The position numbers were made by a program, and so were the translations under genes. Positions 1 to 12,300 of a stretch of 64,000 nt of DNA are shown piece by piece (position 1 is the first letter of the stretch; every line of letters begins with the position of its first letter). The notes under the pieces were generated by a model, which ran no database searches, was not told the DNA's origin, and saw only the letters and a list, made by a program, of their open reading frames with translations. The stretch comes from Pteria penguin (Eukaryota; Mollusca; Bivalvia; Pterioida; Pteriidae). Where the stretch lies: the NCBI GenBank assembly GCA_035048485.1, contig CM068585.1, positions 58,903,618 to 58,967,617 of the forward strand, given 5' to 3'.

Positions 1-1
1 G

Positions 2-205
2 TCGGCTTTAAATAGTTCTTTGGAAGCTCTGAGATCTGAGCTATTGCTAGACAGGTCAAATTTGTCGTCAAATCTGCGAAGGAAATCGTGTGCATATGAC
101 AAGAGGACGGCATCCGTTGCCATGGGTTACGTTGGTACTGCGGCGATATGTACAGTATTCATTCTGTTCGTTTTCGTAGATGTTTTGACACTCTGTGGAA
201 TATGA
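2..205 (+). CDS. Partial 3' exon, C-terminal tail of a possible membrane protein
   Basis: An open frame runs from the window edge to a TGA at 203-205 with no start needed, so it would be the last exon (or part) of a gene beginning outside the window. The peptide has a basic stretch (NLRRKSCAYDKR) followed by about 25 hydrophobic residues (from MGYVGTAAIC to VLTLC), which looks like one membrane-spanning segment close to the C-terminus. The final codons CTC-TGT-GGA-ATA-TGA are also the first unit of the degenerate array that follows, so the repeat supplies the end of the frame. I do not recognise the family; the arrangement resembles C-terminal tails of single-pass surface proteins in molluscs, but this is a weak impression. 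It could be a chance frame. Confidence 0.35.
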   Translation, partial: SALNSSLEALRSELLLDRSNLSSNLRRKSCAYDKRTASVAMGYVGTAAICTVFILFVFVDVLTLCGI

Positions 206-620
206 TGTGTGAACTGTGGGATATAATGTGTGAGTTGTGGAATATGATGAATTGTGTAACATGATGTGTGAATGATGGAATACGTTGTTGTATGGACTTT
301 AGTATATGATATTTGTTTAGTGTAATATGATACATGAACAGTCAATGTGATATTTGTTTAGTGTATTATGATACATGAACAGTCAATGTGATATTCTAAA
401 TATGGAATATGGTGTTATGAAATTTGTAAAAAAGATGTGAACTGTAGATATAAAGTATGAAGTGTTTAATATGATATGACATATGTGGACAGTGGAATAT
501 AATGTGTATATAATGGTATATGATATGAAATGTGGAATATTTTGAATAAATTGTATAATATGATGTGTGAATTGCGAAATATGATATTGTATGGACCGTG
601 TCATATGATGTATGTATAGT
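186..620. repeat. Degenerate ~20-bp minisatellite (TGTGGAATATGATG type)
   Basis: Diverged units built on TGTGGAATATGATGTGTGAA run from inside the last codons of the preceding frame to about 620. The minus-strand translation (IPQFTHHIPQ-like) is an artefact of the repeat. Confidence 0.75.
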
Positions 621-1206
621 GGAATATTATGTATGGGCAGTGAGATATGATGATCGCTTGTAAAGTGGTATATGATGTATGGGCAGTAAGTTATAATTAT
701 CGATGTAGCGAAATATGATGCATAGGCAGTGAGATATCATGAGCGATGAAGGGGTATATGATGTATAGGTAGTGAGATATGATGATCGAGGGGTAGGTGT
801 ATATGATGTATGGGGCAGTGAGATATGATGGTCGATGTAGTGGAATATGATGTATGGGCAATGAGATATGATGGTCGATGTAGTGGTATATGATGTATGG
901 GCAGTGAGATGTGATATCGATGTAGGGGTATATGATATATGGGCAGTGAGATATGATGATCGATGTAGGGGTATATGATGTATGGGCAGTAAGATATGAT
1001 GATCGATGTAGGGGTATATGATGTATGGGTAGTGAGATATGATGATCGATGTAGGGGTATATGATATATGGGCAGTGAGATAAGTTGATCGATGTAGGGG
1101 TATATGATGTATGGGCAGTAAGATATGATGATCGATGTAGGGGTATATGATATATGGGCAGTGAGATAAGTTGATCGATGTAGGGGTATATGATGTATGG
1201 GCATAC
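621..1206. repeat. 43-bp minisatellite
   Basis: The unit contains CGATGTAGGGGTATATGATG then TATGGGCAGTGAGATATGA. The core CGATGTA recurs at 961, 1004 and 1047, a 43-bp period. Copies become more alike toward 1200. The long minus-strand frames here are repeat artefacts. Confidence 0.9.
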
Positions 1207-1427
1207 ATATGAGAATTGTTAAAATAAAATCGAGGAACTGATTAATTCTGATCAAGTGCTCTCACTTTATGCTTTTTTTAATTATCTTTTTTTTCAATTA
1301 TACATCTTTTTCCCTCTCTTTTCATCACTAACAGTTGTCAGTTTCAATATCTCTAATACAAGTATGTAACAAATATAGATACATGATTATAGCATATATA
1401 TTCTAATTGATAATAGTATAGAGAAGG

Positions 1428-1600
1428 AGAAGCCTTGATGTACCTGAGCGCTTGGTTTGCGGTACAGACGATCCGGGTTCGATTCCCTGGTATAAGCCAC
1501 TATCTTTATATGTTCGTTACGGCTTGTTTCCATGGCGCGATTTGACCGAAACATCGCTGAGACGATGTAAAAGTTCTAATCAACCTACTAACTATATAAA
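1428..1600 (+). mobile_element. tRNA-derived SINE, diverged copy
   Basis: A pol III B-box match GGTTCGATTCC lies at 1476-1486, preceded by a tRNA-like stretch containing GAGCGCTTGGTTTGCGG and followed by a body ending GAAACATCGCTGAGACGATG-TAAAAG. It matches in layout the better preserved SINE at 13,477-13,644. No target-site duplication was found. Confidence 0.65.
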
Positions 1601-1739
1601 CAATCTATGAAGCATGTTTTATTGCATTGTGATTTAAATATATATAATCTTGTTTTATTGTATCAGGTTCTTAGGAATTGTAATAAATGTGGTGTTGCAT
1701 TTTGTCTGATGTAAAGTTTTATATTGACAAATGACTGTT

Positions 1740-2680
1740 GTTGTTGTTACCTGACTGGCATAATGCTTCATGATTTTGCCCTATGCTACAGACCCTTCCC
1801 CCACCCCACCCGACCATCGGAGCAAAGAGGGATCTTCTATGTTCCATAGCATACCGTGACACGGGGCCTCGGTTTATCCTCTCCTCCGAAACAATGAGGG
1901 ATCTTCTATGTGCCATAGTATACCGTGACACGGGGCCTCACTCATTCGAAACAGTGAGGGATCTTCTCCGAGCCATAGAATACCGTGTATTGGGACCTCG
2001 GTTTATTCTTTCTCACCAGAAGCAGTGAAGGATCTTCTATGTGTTATAGTACACCGTGACACAGGACCTCGGTTTATATTCTCTCATCAGAAGCAGTGAG
2101 GGATCTTCTACGTGCCATGGTATACCGTGTCATGGGGCCTCGGTTTATCCTTGCTCATCCGAAACAGTGAGGGATTTTTCTACGTGCCATGGTATACAGT
2201 GTCATGGGGCCTCGGTTTATCCTCTCTCATCAGAAGCTTTGGGAGATCTTCTACGTGCCATAGTATACCATGTCAAGGGGCCTCGATTTATCCTCTCTCA
2301 TCCGAAACAGTGAGGGATCTTCTACGTGCCATGGTATACCGTGTCACGGGGCCTCGATTTATCCTCTCTCATCCGAAACAGTGATGGATCTTCTACGTGC
2401 CATGGTATACCGTGTCATTGGGCCTCGGATTATTCTCTCTCATACAAAACAGTGAGGGATCTTCTACGTGCCATGGTATACCGTGTCATGGGGCCTCGGT
2501 TTATCCTCTCTCATCAGTAGCTTTGGGAGATCTTCTACGTGCCATAGTACACCGTGACACGGGGCCTCATCTTTTACGTGTCATGCGTACTGTGACACAG
2601 AACCTCGGTTATCACCATCAAATCCGAAAGACAGGAAGTCGATGAACCCGGAACCTCTCGGTCATCTTATCCAATGATCT
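1740..2680 (-). mobile_element. SINE whose core is expanded into a 71-bp satellite
   Basis: Read on the minus strand, the right end (2,632-2,665) matches the tRNA-like head of the SINE at 3,712 (GACCGAGAGGT, GGTTC, CGACTTCC). The left end continues into the SINE sequence that follows the core (GATCCCTC, GCT, CGG, GGGTGGG). Between them lie about 11 head-to-tail copies of the SINE core. The core motifs CCCGTGTCACG, TGGCACGTA and AAGATCCCTC are shared by SINE and satellite. In the SINE at 3,712 the two similar motifs TTCCGGATAAG (3,806) and TTCGGGTGGG (3,876) are 70 bp apart, almost exactly the satellite period. Confidence 0.75.
1815..2620. repeat. 71-bp satellite array, about 11 copies
   Basis: The unit begins GTGAGGGATCTTCTACGTGC and ends CTCTCTCATCCGAAACA; the best copies (2,160-2,520) are 71 bp. 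Copies differ by about 5-15% by eye. Several short plus-strand frames in it are repeat artefacts. Confidence 0.9.
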
Positions 2681-3711
2681 TTCTCCACCAATCAATTCAA
2701 TCTTAACTGTGGCTTTTCTGCATTGTCATTTTATAGCGTTGCCATATATGACTGGTACTGTAGAAATTAAAGTTTTATTTGAGAATACGACAAAGCGAGG
2801 AGAGTGTTCGATATGTATTGATTGATTGATTAATTAAGAGGGTTACCATGTTAGTGTTATACAAAAACCGGATATTTCTGACAGGAGATTCGCTGATACC
2901 CTGTTTGTTTGGTTTTTTTTATAAAAAAAAAATAACAAAAACAAAAACTAGCATATTAATCCTATTCTAATATTTTGACCTGAAAAAGTTTTCAACGACG
3001 TCGTCAACGATGTTGCCATTGGGCGTGTGACGTTATAGCGGAAACTGTAATGAAACGTGAATCTCCAATCTCCATGCAGAGTTAGGGTCCTTACATTCCC
3101 TTTAATCTAATGTCAACTTCTAAAAGTAGTCCGGCGAGTCACATGATGATGATCATAATTCATGCGACTCGTCGTACAAAATGCAAGCACACATATATGA
3201 CACGCCGAAGAAAGTGGAAAATATAAATTGCTTTGCATGTTTTGCGAAAAATATATGACGGTTTTTAATTTGAACGTGCGAAAGTGAGACAATGAGGTGT
3301 TCATTTATAAATCATTCTATTCATGTTTTCAAAGCTGAAGAACCACTTATATTACTACGCTGATCTGTACGCTAAGAAAATATAGTGTACTAGGTATCTA
3401 CAGCTCATTTCTCGTGAGAAGCATATTGATTAAAACTCATTGTAGGAATGAAATTGCTTTGAAATTCAAAATCAAGCTTTGGAGATTGGTAAATCCCCTT
3501 GCAGTTTTTTTTTTCTTTTCCTTTTTTTTTTTTTTTTTTTTTTTTGGTTTAACCAATCACAAATAAAAATACAAACAGAGTGCATTAGAATTTGCATTTT
3601 CCTCCGTTTGATTATTTCTAGAATTCATACATCAAAATTCACAAACAAAACTTTCACTGTTCTTTTACACATGTGGTTCACTTTAGCGTAGAATGGAAAA
3701 TTATGATTAAT
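2681..3711. other. Intergenic, no gene seen
   Basis: AT-rich sequence with homopolymer runs (poly-A near 2,920, a poly-T run at about 3,507-3,545). No coding frame with protein-like composition on either strand. Confidence 0.6.
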
Positions 3712-3990
3712 GAAGCCGATGTGGCCCAGTTGATGAGGTGCTCAGCTATTGACCGAGAGGTCCAGGGTTCGACTTCCGCCGTGGGCACACCGTTATATGC
3801 GTGCCTTCCGGATAAGACAGTGAAACCGAAGTCCCGTGTCACGATAGGTGTGGCACGTAAAAGATCCCTCGCTGCTTCGGGTGGGTCCGTTACAAAGGTA
3901 GTAATGCCTGTGCAATGCATCAGGCAGATGCCGTCACCATATACGTAAAACAGTCGCGGAGTGATGTAAAACAATATCAAATCAATAAAT
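3712..3990 (+). mobile_element. tRNA-derived SINE
   Basis: The head has an A-box-like TGGCCCAGTTGATGAGG (3,722) and a B box GGTTCGACTTC (3,767). A conserved core CCCGTGTCACGATAGG, TGGCACGTAAAAGATCCCTC follows, and the tail ends GTGATGTAAAACAATATC. It is the reference copy for the core that was amplified at 1,815-2,620. Confidence 0.85.
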
Positions 3991-4167
3991 ATGACAAATA
4001 TTTATTCAAAAATATATAATTTTCAATATTTCCGATTATAACATGCATTGATTAGCAGCGATAATAATATATGAATCATATACAAAATGAAAACTCAGTG
4101 ACTGTAATGTTGCAACAATGTATACAATGACATTCTTTCATTGAAAATATGCAATATATTAATTAGC

Positions 4168-4446
4168 ACTATGGGGCCGGCGTAGCTGAAACGGAGCTGC
4201 GTTTGGTCCGTGAACGAATGGCCCCGGGTTTGAGTCCCGATGATGTGTATTCCGTGCACTGTCTTTGGGATAAGACGTTGATTATCGAGGCGCCATGTCA
4301 CGATAAGCGTGACACGTGAAAGATCCCTTGCTGTCTCCTGTGAGTCCGCTATGCGGGTTTCATTTCTGTACATTGCAATACATCAAGAAGATGCCTTCAG
4401 CATATAGCTGAAATACTCTTGGTGTGACGTGAAACAAACAAATAAA
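4168..4446 (+). mobile_element. tRNA-derived SINE with 10-bp target-site duplication
   Basis: The B box GGTTTGAGTCC lies near 4,227. The core shares TGTCACGATAAGCGTGACACG and AAAGATCCCT with the SINE at 3,712. The tail ends GTGACGTGAAACAAACAAAT. The element is flanked by ATTAATTAGC at 4,158-4,167 and 4,447-4,456, which defines its ends. Confidence 0.85.
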
Positions 4447-5014
4447 ATTAATTAGCTGTCTGTTCATCATTTCCTCTTTTGTGGAATTTTGTCGTGTGCG
4501 AATTGATACTTGAAGGTCCAAACATCGAACATCCCCACTTCATCTTTGAAAATGGTTGGATCCGATTCCGATAATTTCACTCCTATATTGGTTCATGATC
4601 GGCCGAAAAAAAAAATATGACTCCCCCCCCCCCTCCCCCCCCACCACACAAACCCCGATTCCTTTTGATCTGTCTAAGAGTTATCCTTCTTGGCTCTCAT
4701 AAATGAATTGAACAGTCCTAGAACACAATCGGAACACCGTCGCCATATTTTACAAAAAATTTGCGTACGGAAATGGACGAGTTGTTACGATTGTCCTAGA
4801 ACATATACAATATATATACATGTTATTGTATTATATTGCCAAAACAAACACGTGCACACAAATAACAAAACATGTATATAAAACATCTCAATGAGTAAGG
4901 TAAGATGATATAATGAACATCACAAGTGCTATACTTAGACAAACGATGTACAACCAAGAAAGTATCGTATACATAGATTATACGATATTACATAAAAGGT
5001 GGAAGACATGGAGT
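4447..5014. other. Intergenic, no gene seen
   Basis: AT-rich, with a C-rich homopolymer patch near 4,625-4,650. No supported feature. Confidence 0.55.
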
Positions 5015-5600
5015 AGCCCTCTCGGTCTCTCCTTCCTATCCCTTCTTCTTTCCTCCTTCCTTCCCCTTCCTTCTTCTTTCCTCCTTCCTTCCCCTCCCTT
5101 CTTTCCTCCTTCATTCCCCTTCCTTCTTCTTACCTCCTTCCTTCCCCTTCCTTCTTCTTTCATCCTTCCTTCCCCTTCCTTCTTCTTTCCTCCTTCCTTC
5201 CCCTTCCTTCTTCTTTCCTCCTTCCTTCTCCTCCCTTCTTCTTTCCCCCTTCCTTCTCCTCCCTTCTTCTTTCCTCCTTCCTTCCCCTTCCTTCTTCTTT
5301 CCTCCTTCCTTCCCCTTCCTTCTTCTTTCCTCCTTCCTTCCCCTCCCTTCTTCTTTCCCCCTTCCTTCTCCTCCCTTCTTCTTTCCTCATTCCTTCTTCT
5401 TTCCTCCTTCCTTCCCCTTCCTTCTTCTTTCCTCCTTCCTTCCCCTTCCTTCTTCTTTCCTCCTTCCTTCCCCTCCCTTCTTCTTTCCTCCTTCCTTCCC
5501 CTTCCTTCTTCTTTCCTCCTTCCTTCCCCTTCCTTCTTCTTTCCTCCTTCCTTCCCCTTTCTTCTCCTTTCCTCCTTCCTATCCCTCCCTCTCAGTCTGT
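5015..5600. repeat. Polypyrimidine minisatellite, 28-bp unit
   Basis: Almost pure C/T on the plus strand for about 590 bp. The unit is CCCCTTCCTTCTTCTTTCCT-CCTTCCTT (28 bp; CCCC recurs at 5,172 and 5,200). The 235-aa plus and 208-aa minus frames across it are low-complexity artefacts. Confidence 0.95.
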
Positions 5601-7140
5601 CCACCCCCCACCCCCCATAAAAAGGTATTTATAGATGACCTGATACAGAGCTAGACGTAGGAAGCATTTCGAAATAAGGAGGGTGTGGTGTCTCAAACTT
5701 TAAAGTTTTTTTCGTCTCGTGACGTGATTAAAAAAATCGGTTCATGGTCGATAAAAAAAAGTGAGGTGGGGTGGGGCTGTGATAAATAACCAAGCGACAT
5801 TAAGGAATATCATGAACGATGCATTTAGATTAAAACTTTAAGTTCCGTATGTAACACAAGCTGCGATATCTATAAAACTTCAGAAAAGTATACCCTCGTT
5901 TGAACACAAAGGAGATGACAAATAAACGGCCAAAATGAGGGAACATCAAGTATGATGCACTAAAACTAAATGAAAGTCCAAACCAGGTACATGAACGATT
6001 AGATAGATATAATTTTCACTTATATAGTGTCGTTGTCATGAAATCACCCTTCCACTAAACGCAATATTATATTGTGGTGACATCATCGAGTCAAGTCCAA
6101 TAAATCTGTGATAAATGACGCATTGGTTTATGACGTCAAAAAATAGACCAGTTGAAAGTCCTCTGAATGTCTAGTTCTTTTGCGAATCGTGGAAGTGTCA
6201 ACTAACCTACTGTCTGCGGGACCAGCAAGCCTGTGCGCTCGAAAATATATCTTCATATTAACTTCATCTGTCATTGATTGTGCGACAAATGAAAGTTTTG
6301 CCGTTCAAAATCCGGCGTGTCATTCTGTTGTGCTGTTACAATCCAAGCATTAAGTAACATCATAACCAAACTCCAGCAAAACCAAAGACATACATACACA
6401 TATATGTATAAGCCTAAATGTCTCAGAGCAAAACGTAAGTTTGTTAGGTATGAACCCCCTTATATTATGCCGGTAAAATATGAAATTCGTGTTACGTTAT
6501 TGCATTTATTTACATATTTCTGGCGTTACCCACAAGATTCTTAAACATATTTATCCGTCAGATTTATTTGCCGTTTCAATTAGGGAGACTAATTTTTACC
6601 GTGATAGAATTACTAACGAAATGAAATAAAAGTACTGTGAAAAATATAAAACTATGGCTGGGAATTAACATAGCCAAGAACGATGACGTCGGAAGAGAGA
6701 GGAGAGGCATGTCTCTTTGATATCTGACAAAACTTTTCATTCTACTTTTAATTACATGTATATTTATCTATTCATTCATTCATTATTTCATTTATTTTTC
6801 TCTGCCCTTCTGAAATTCGCCATGGGACATTCCCTATTGAAATATGCCTAATTTTTGACTAGAATTGCAGATAATACTTATATATAGTTAAGTTGTTCCG
6901 ATTTTCTACACAAGTGATTATGTTTTAAGAAATACATGTATGTAAATTATCGCGAGGTTTCGGGTGCACGAACTTGGCGGCCATGCTAAAAACAGCATAG
7001 TTTTTAGAAAGAATAGTACGCCCGGGGTTTGTGTGTGGGTTTTAATGGGTATATATGACTTTATTTATTGACAATATTGTTTTATCCTATTGGGTATGAA
7101 TTTTAAGAATACTTGTATGTTTAATCATGAATGATCAAAC
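5601..7140. other. Intergenic, no gene seen
   Basis: Unique-looking AT-rich DNA. The short frame at 6,317-6,544 has no recognisable domain or codon signal and is not called. Confidence 0.55.
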
Positions 7141-7168
7141 CAAAAAAAAAAAAAAATAATAATAATAA

Positions 7169-7239
<71 letters not shown>

Positions 7240-7242
7240 ACG
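7141..7242. repeat. (AAAT)n microsatellite
   Basis: A poly-A run, then AATAAT, then about 19 copies of AAAT. Confidence 0.97.
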
Positions 7243-8337
7243 TACTTATGAATGAATTCACGATGTTACAGGTTCTGGGGGGAATAGGATAAGTTTTCAA
7301 AAATATGAAAATAAACATTTTTAAAAATGAATAATGCAGTATAAATTATATTAATCTGTTTCTTTGACTTCATTTGATTTATTTGAAACTTTAAGCCTAT
7401 AAGGCTTATCATATAATCGGCTGCATACAATTGCAGTTGTGTGGAGGGGGCGTCCCTCGATCCCTCCTCCCGGTAATGACCAAAAGTTTACATAAAACCT
7501 TAATTTCAGTCAAAATCGGAAAATTTCACCCCTCATCCATGGCAAAGGTGGTGCTAGATCCCCCATCGGTATATAGCGTTGAATCATTCAGTTGAAATAA
7601 ATTATTCTAACCCCCTCTCGCCCCCCCCTCCCCCCCCCACACACACACACCGTGGATCCTCTCTCTCTCTCTCTCTCGTTAAAATTACGTTTTAATCTTA
7701 AAAAGCTATGCGTTCATTTATTGGAACTCTTCCCCTTCATAAACAAGTTGGACAAAAATTGGAGGGAACCCCCACCTTCCTTTAAAAACCTGCTGTCTGT
7801 CCCGGAATAGCAGTGTTGAGCATTAGTTCTCTGTGTATAACAAATGAGTATAATTATTTAATTATTCGTTACGCATCAGATGAAAATTGAAATGCAAACT
7901 TGACACTAAATTTAAAGCAAGTGTTTTGGAGAGGGGAAGAGGGGCGCCCAAATAATGTTAATTGTGGAGTATTCATCACATGGTATAAAAATGCACGACC
8001 AAAGTAGAGCTTCAGTGTAAGAATCGAGCATGAGAAACACACGTAATACTAGCCAATCACCTTCAATTGTTTTTTTTTTTTAAATCTCATTTGATGTATG
8101 TTCAGACGACCCCTACATTTATTTTAAACAGATTTTTACTGTAACAGAACGGTGAAAACCCAATAACGGACATTTCTTTGATAAATATGAAAAAAATTTG
8201 AAACAAAAATTTTCAGTCGGAGTATCTTCGGAGTATTACACATAATTTATCTCAAAACTTGGGAAAAATGCTTCGCAAAAAATATCTTCGGTGTATCACA
8301 CCTGCTCCATTCTTACGTGTACTTATTGTTAAATTAT
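7243..8337. other. Intergenic, low-complexity patches only
   Basis: Contains C-runs, (CA)n and (CT)n near 7,620-7,675. No gene or repeat family is supported. Confidence 0.5.
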
Positions 8338-8481
8338 CAGTGGCGGATTTAGAGCCCCCCCCCCCCTTTTGCCACATATTTACTGGTAAAAATCCAGATT
8401 TTGCACCAAAAATGGCTGAGGAGTTTGGCTAATACACATGTGGCCCCCACCCCCTTTTCGGAAATCCTGGATCCGCCACTG
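8338..8481 (+). mobile_element. 144-bp MITE, copy A (CAGTGGCGG ends)
   Basis: It begins CAGTGGCGGATTTAGAG and ends CTGGATCCGCCACTG, so the ends are inverted repeats. The interior (GCCACATATTTACT, TTTTGCACCAAAAATGGCTG, GGCTAATACACATGTGG) is shared with copy B at 14,488. CAGTGGCGG ends are typical of hAT-type non-autonomous elements. A clean 8-bp target duplication is not visible. Confidence 0.85.
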
Positions 8482-9117
8482 ATTATTTACTACTTTTATC
8501 TGTTGAAAAACCCAGACTCCTACCACAGTATTGAATAGCTTTATTTGCGGTATTTAAGGTATGTAGACACATTTAACTGATATTGTCGCTCACCATATTA
8601 ATAAAACAAGAACTCTAGATATCCAGTCAACTCCATGTACATGTATATTTAGTTGTTCTACACATGTACATGTACATTTTCTACATTTGTCAAATATATA
8701 GTTAAAAGCTCAACACTATTCCCAATAACCAATAACGGTTTCACGAATACATTTATATTTGTTTCAATAGTCATTCGTGATCAAACATACAAATATTCGT
8801 AAATATCATAACAAATAGGATACAAATGCTTTGGAATCGATTAATGAAGGCATATATATTCATCAAACCAACACAATCCCCACGGACACCTTTCTTTCCC
8901 GGGCTGCTCTGGGCTTCCCCGGACTGTTTTTCGCATGACCCCGAAAAGCCATGACACTTTCATCTTTTATGTACCACCGATATCATTTTTGCCAGAAATT
9001 AAAACTTACTGTAATGGAATGCTATTATTTAGAGATGCGTAAATAAGAAACAACCTTTAATAATGAAAGATTTGAATTAAAGCGGTACAGACTATAAGGA
9101 GATTCCATGTGCAATTT
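8482..9117. other. Upstream flank of kibra
   Basis: AT-rich with several ACATGTACATGT-like palindromes near 8,632-8,680. Transcription start not determinable from sequence. Confidence 0.4.
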
Positions 9118-9169
9118 GATTGGTCGAAATCGATCATGACTGAGGGGGTTTTTTTTACAAGTGACGTCA
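9118..9169 (+). promoter_or_regulatory. Candidate proximal promoter: reverse CCAAT box and CRE
   Basis: GATTGG at 9,118-9,123 is a CCAAT box on the minus strand, and TGACGTCA at 9,162-9,169 is a full palindromic CREB/ATF site, about 96 bp before the kibra ATG. Sequence match only; activity is inferred. Confidence 0.4.
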
Positions 9170-9264
9170 CATATGCTAATAAGCAAACATGGAAGCTAAC
9201 AAATATGGTGGAAAGCGATAGATTTTGTACATGGATTTTCATGAAAAAAGTATTTCCATGAAAG

Positions 9265-9395
9265 ATGCCAAGGAAAGCGAAAGGGGAAAAGATTCCCCTT
9301 CCCGAGGGCTGGGAAGAATGCAGAGATTATGACGGGAAAATATTTTTCTTGGATCACAACACACGCCAGACAACTTGGATCGACCCCCGTGACAG
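9265..9395 (+). CDS. kibra: kibra exon 1: start and WW1
   Basis: It encodes [18 protein letters not shown] and the rest of WW1, with both signature tryptophans (W16 and W38, ending TTWIDPRD). The ATG is supported because the in-frame ATG 24 bases upstream meets TGA at 9,259. It ends in phase 2 at CAG|GTGAGA. Confidence 0.96.
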
Positions 9396-12300
9396 GTGAG
9401 ATGGTAAACTGTTAATATCCCCCATTGTTCAGGTGGTTTACGAATGTTGATGACAATATCTGCACTCTTGGAAAATTTATTTCACGCAAACACGAGAATT
9501 TTTCATTTTGTGTCGAAAAAATGGCGAATTTCTTGTCCACATGTTTACTGTTTCGCATCGGAAACTTGTTGAAAAGGGAAGGAACTGCTGTCAAGGCGCA
9601 TTCCTTGCATCCCTTGACATAACTCGGCCCGGGAATGGTGCATGCCTAAAATAATGTTGGAATAACATATAATGATAATAAAATATCAAAGAATACACTT
9701 TAGATCTCCACATTTTCAAGATAAATTAAATTTTGTGAGGTTTTGGACAGGAACCAAAAGTCCATTCTGGCATTCACTAGTAATAGTATAACTATTTGAC
9801 TATTAATATTAGTAGTATTACCAATAGTAATAGTAATGGGGGGCCATGGCCATGTTGACTTGCTGATACCATTCATTCTACTTCAGTATTTGTCTTATAG
9901 ATCAATGAAGTGAAGGGAAAACCCTTATCAGGGATGAACAGGGATGGAATTCCAATCATCTCTATTTTAAATAGTTTACAGCCAGAGTATGTCTGAACTG
10001 TCAGAGTAAATAATATGGTTGTTTATGGCATAATTTATTTTCAGATAGATAATTAGAATAGTACCAATGAGTGCACACTAAATCAAAGCAAATTGATTAC
10101 ATGACAACATTCATTTCAACCCCAGGCATTTATAGCCTTTTTTTTACGGCCCTTTACATGGGTTGCGAGTAACATCTAAGCCCAAAAATCTCCCAATGTC
10201 CTCAAAAATCTTCTTTAGTAATAGTAAACAAAAAAAAAACTATTAAACAAAAAAAAAACTTTGTCCCAGAACCCTGTGAAAGTGTAAGCCAAAGAATGAA
10301 TAAGTGTCAGAAACTCTGATTTCTATCTATATTCATCATTTGAAGGCTAATGTGAGGGACTGTGTAAGAAGTCACAAACGTCTGTGGTCTGAGTGGGATG
10401 CAAGTTTGATTCATGTTTATATGTAGCTGTAGAAACGCAAACATTTTCTCTGCCCCTTCTGAATCCACCACTGGTTACATGTAGAAAGGCTTCAAGGTTG
10501 TAGGTTTGAATCTTGTCAGACGTAGTTATGCATTGTAAAGTTCACTAGTGTAGAATGTTGGGTGCTAGTTATGCACTGTAAAGTTCAGTAGTGTAGAATG
10601 TTGGGTGCCTGTCTATCTTAAGGAAGTGCCTGGCATGTTAAAGGTCCCTGTATTTTATGACTGAGGGTATTTCTCAGAGTATGTGCAATATAAGCGAAAA
10701 AGTCTTGAGCTGCACAAAAAAAAAGTGCATCAATACAATGTAACGTAAGAGAATATCGGCACATCTCATATGATTTGGTGTCATAGCAATAATTTACCAC
10801 TTTCATAATGTTTGATACAAGTGAAATGTCTGAAAAGACTCCAAGGAGGGGGAATGTCTGTTTTGGAGAGAGGTGAGGTTGAGGGGATGGGAGGATTTAA
10901 GTTGATTCTATTTTACTTCTTTACTTTTCACAAATTGGGATGGGAGGGGGGGGGAGTTTTTTCCCATATAGTGTGAAACTTTCAATCAGTGAGTAAATTT
11001 CCCCTATGTATCATGCTCATTTTCTTTGTCAGGTCTTCTAATAACAATGTCCTTATTCCCTGAGTGTTGCATGGTTGTCTCACTCTACAGTACATGTGTA
11101 AATATTTTTCTGCTGCATCGAGTCATTATACAGTGTGATACTCTTCCTCTTTCCTTGTAGTATGGACTTTTCTGATAGTGTGGTCCTTCATCTCGGTAAT
11201 ATGACATTCTGTATGTAATGATGTAGTATGGCTGTATTATATATTATATAAATGACTCTTCCATGGAGTATGGTTAGTTCTATGCAGTATGGTCCTTTCT
11301 ATGTAGTATGGTCCTTTCAATGTAGTATGGTCCGTTCCGTGCAGTATGATCTGTTCTATGCAGTGCGCTCTTATATTTTTTCAGGGTTCGAAATTAGCAG
11401 TTGTCCAGTCATCCAAAACAACCTAAAATCTTTTTGGACAACCTAAAATTTCAGTAAATATAATGGAGGTCATCCAAATTTTCTTTAAATTTACCAGTTT
11501 GACGACCCAAAATTTTTGCCAATTTCGAGCCCAGCTTTTTAGTTCTGTTTAAAGTATGATCATATCAAAACTGTAGTCCTTTCTGTTTGCAATATGATTC
11601 CTTCTCTGTATACAGTGTAGCGTTTTATTTTAACTTTTGTATACAGTCAGACCTTCTTTATATAGTCATTTCTGTATGTGGTAGAGTCCATCTCTCTATT
11701 AGTCTATACAGTATGCTGTACAGAGCTTTCTTTACAGTATGGCTTTATCAGTGCAGTTTGGTCTTTTCTGTATGTACATGTTGTATAGTCTCTTCCCTAT
11801 ACAGTATGGCCCTTTCTATACTGTATGGCCTTATCTATCTTTGGCCTTTTCTATATTATATGTAGTATGGTCCTTGCCCTATACAGTATAGCCCCCTCTA
11901 TACAGTATGGTCTTATCTATGCTGTATGGTCCTTTCTGCATGTGATATGGTCCATTCACCATGCAGTAATGTATAAGCCTCTCCATACGGTCTGACCTGC
12001 TTTATCAGTTTATTATACAAGAAGGTCCTTGATGAGGATTTTATTTTAGCTTAACTATTCTGTATGATTATATGAACATGACTTTGTGATGTATCTTGGA
12101 AGCAGTACGCGATTGTGTAATCCTTTTGGAGTTTCCCATCCGTCTGGAACCTGTCGGTCATGTTTTTGTTTAATTAAATGACGCATGTGATGGCTGACCC
12201 TTGTCCTTGGAGTACCTGAGCGCTGGGAGTACTTGACCAGCTCGATCAGGTGCGGGTCTAAGGACGTTCACCAGTAGAATCAGATCGCTACCTAATCCAG

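Noticed and set aside
627..1255. 193- and 172-aa minus-strand frames
   Set aside because: 43-bp minisatellite.
4913..5620. 235-aa plus and 208-aa minus frames
   Set aside because: Low-complexity polypyrimidine tract.
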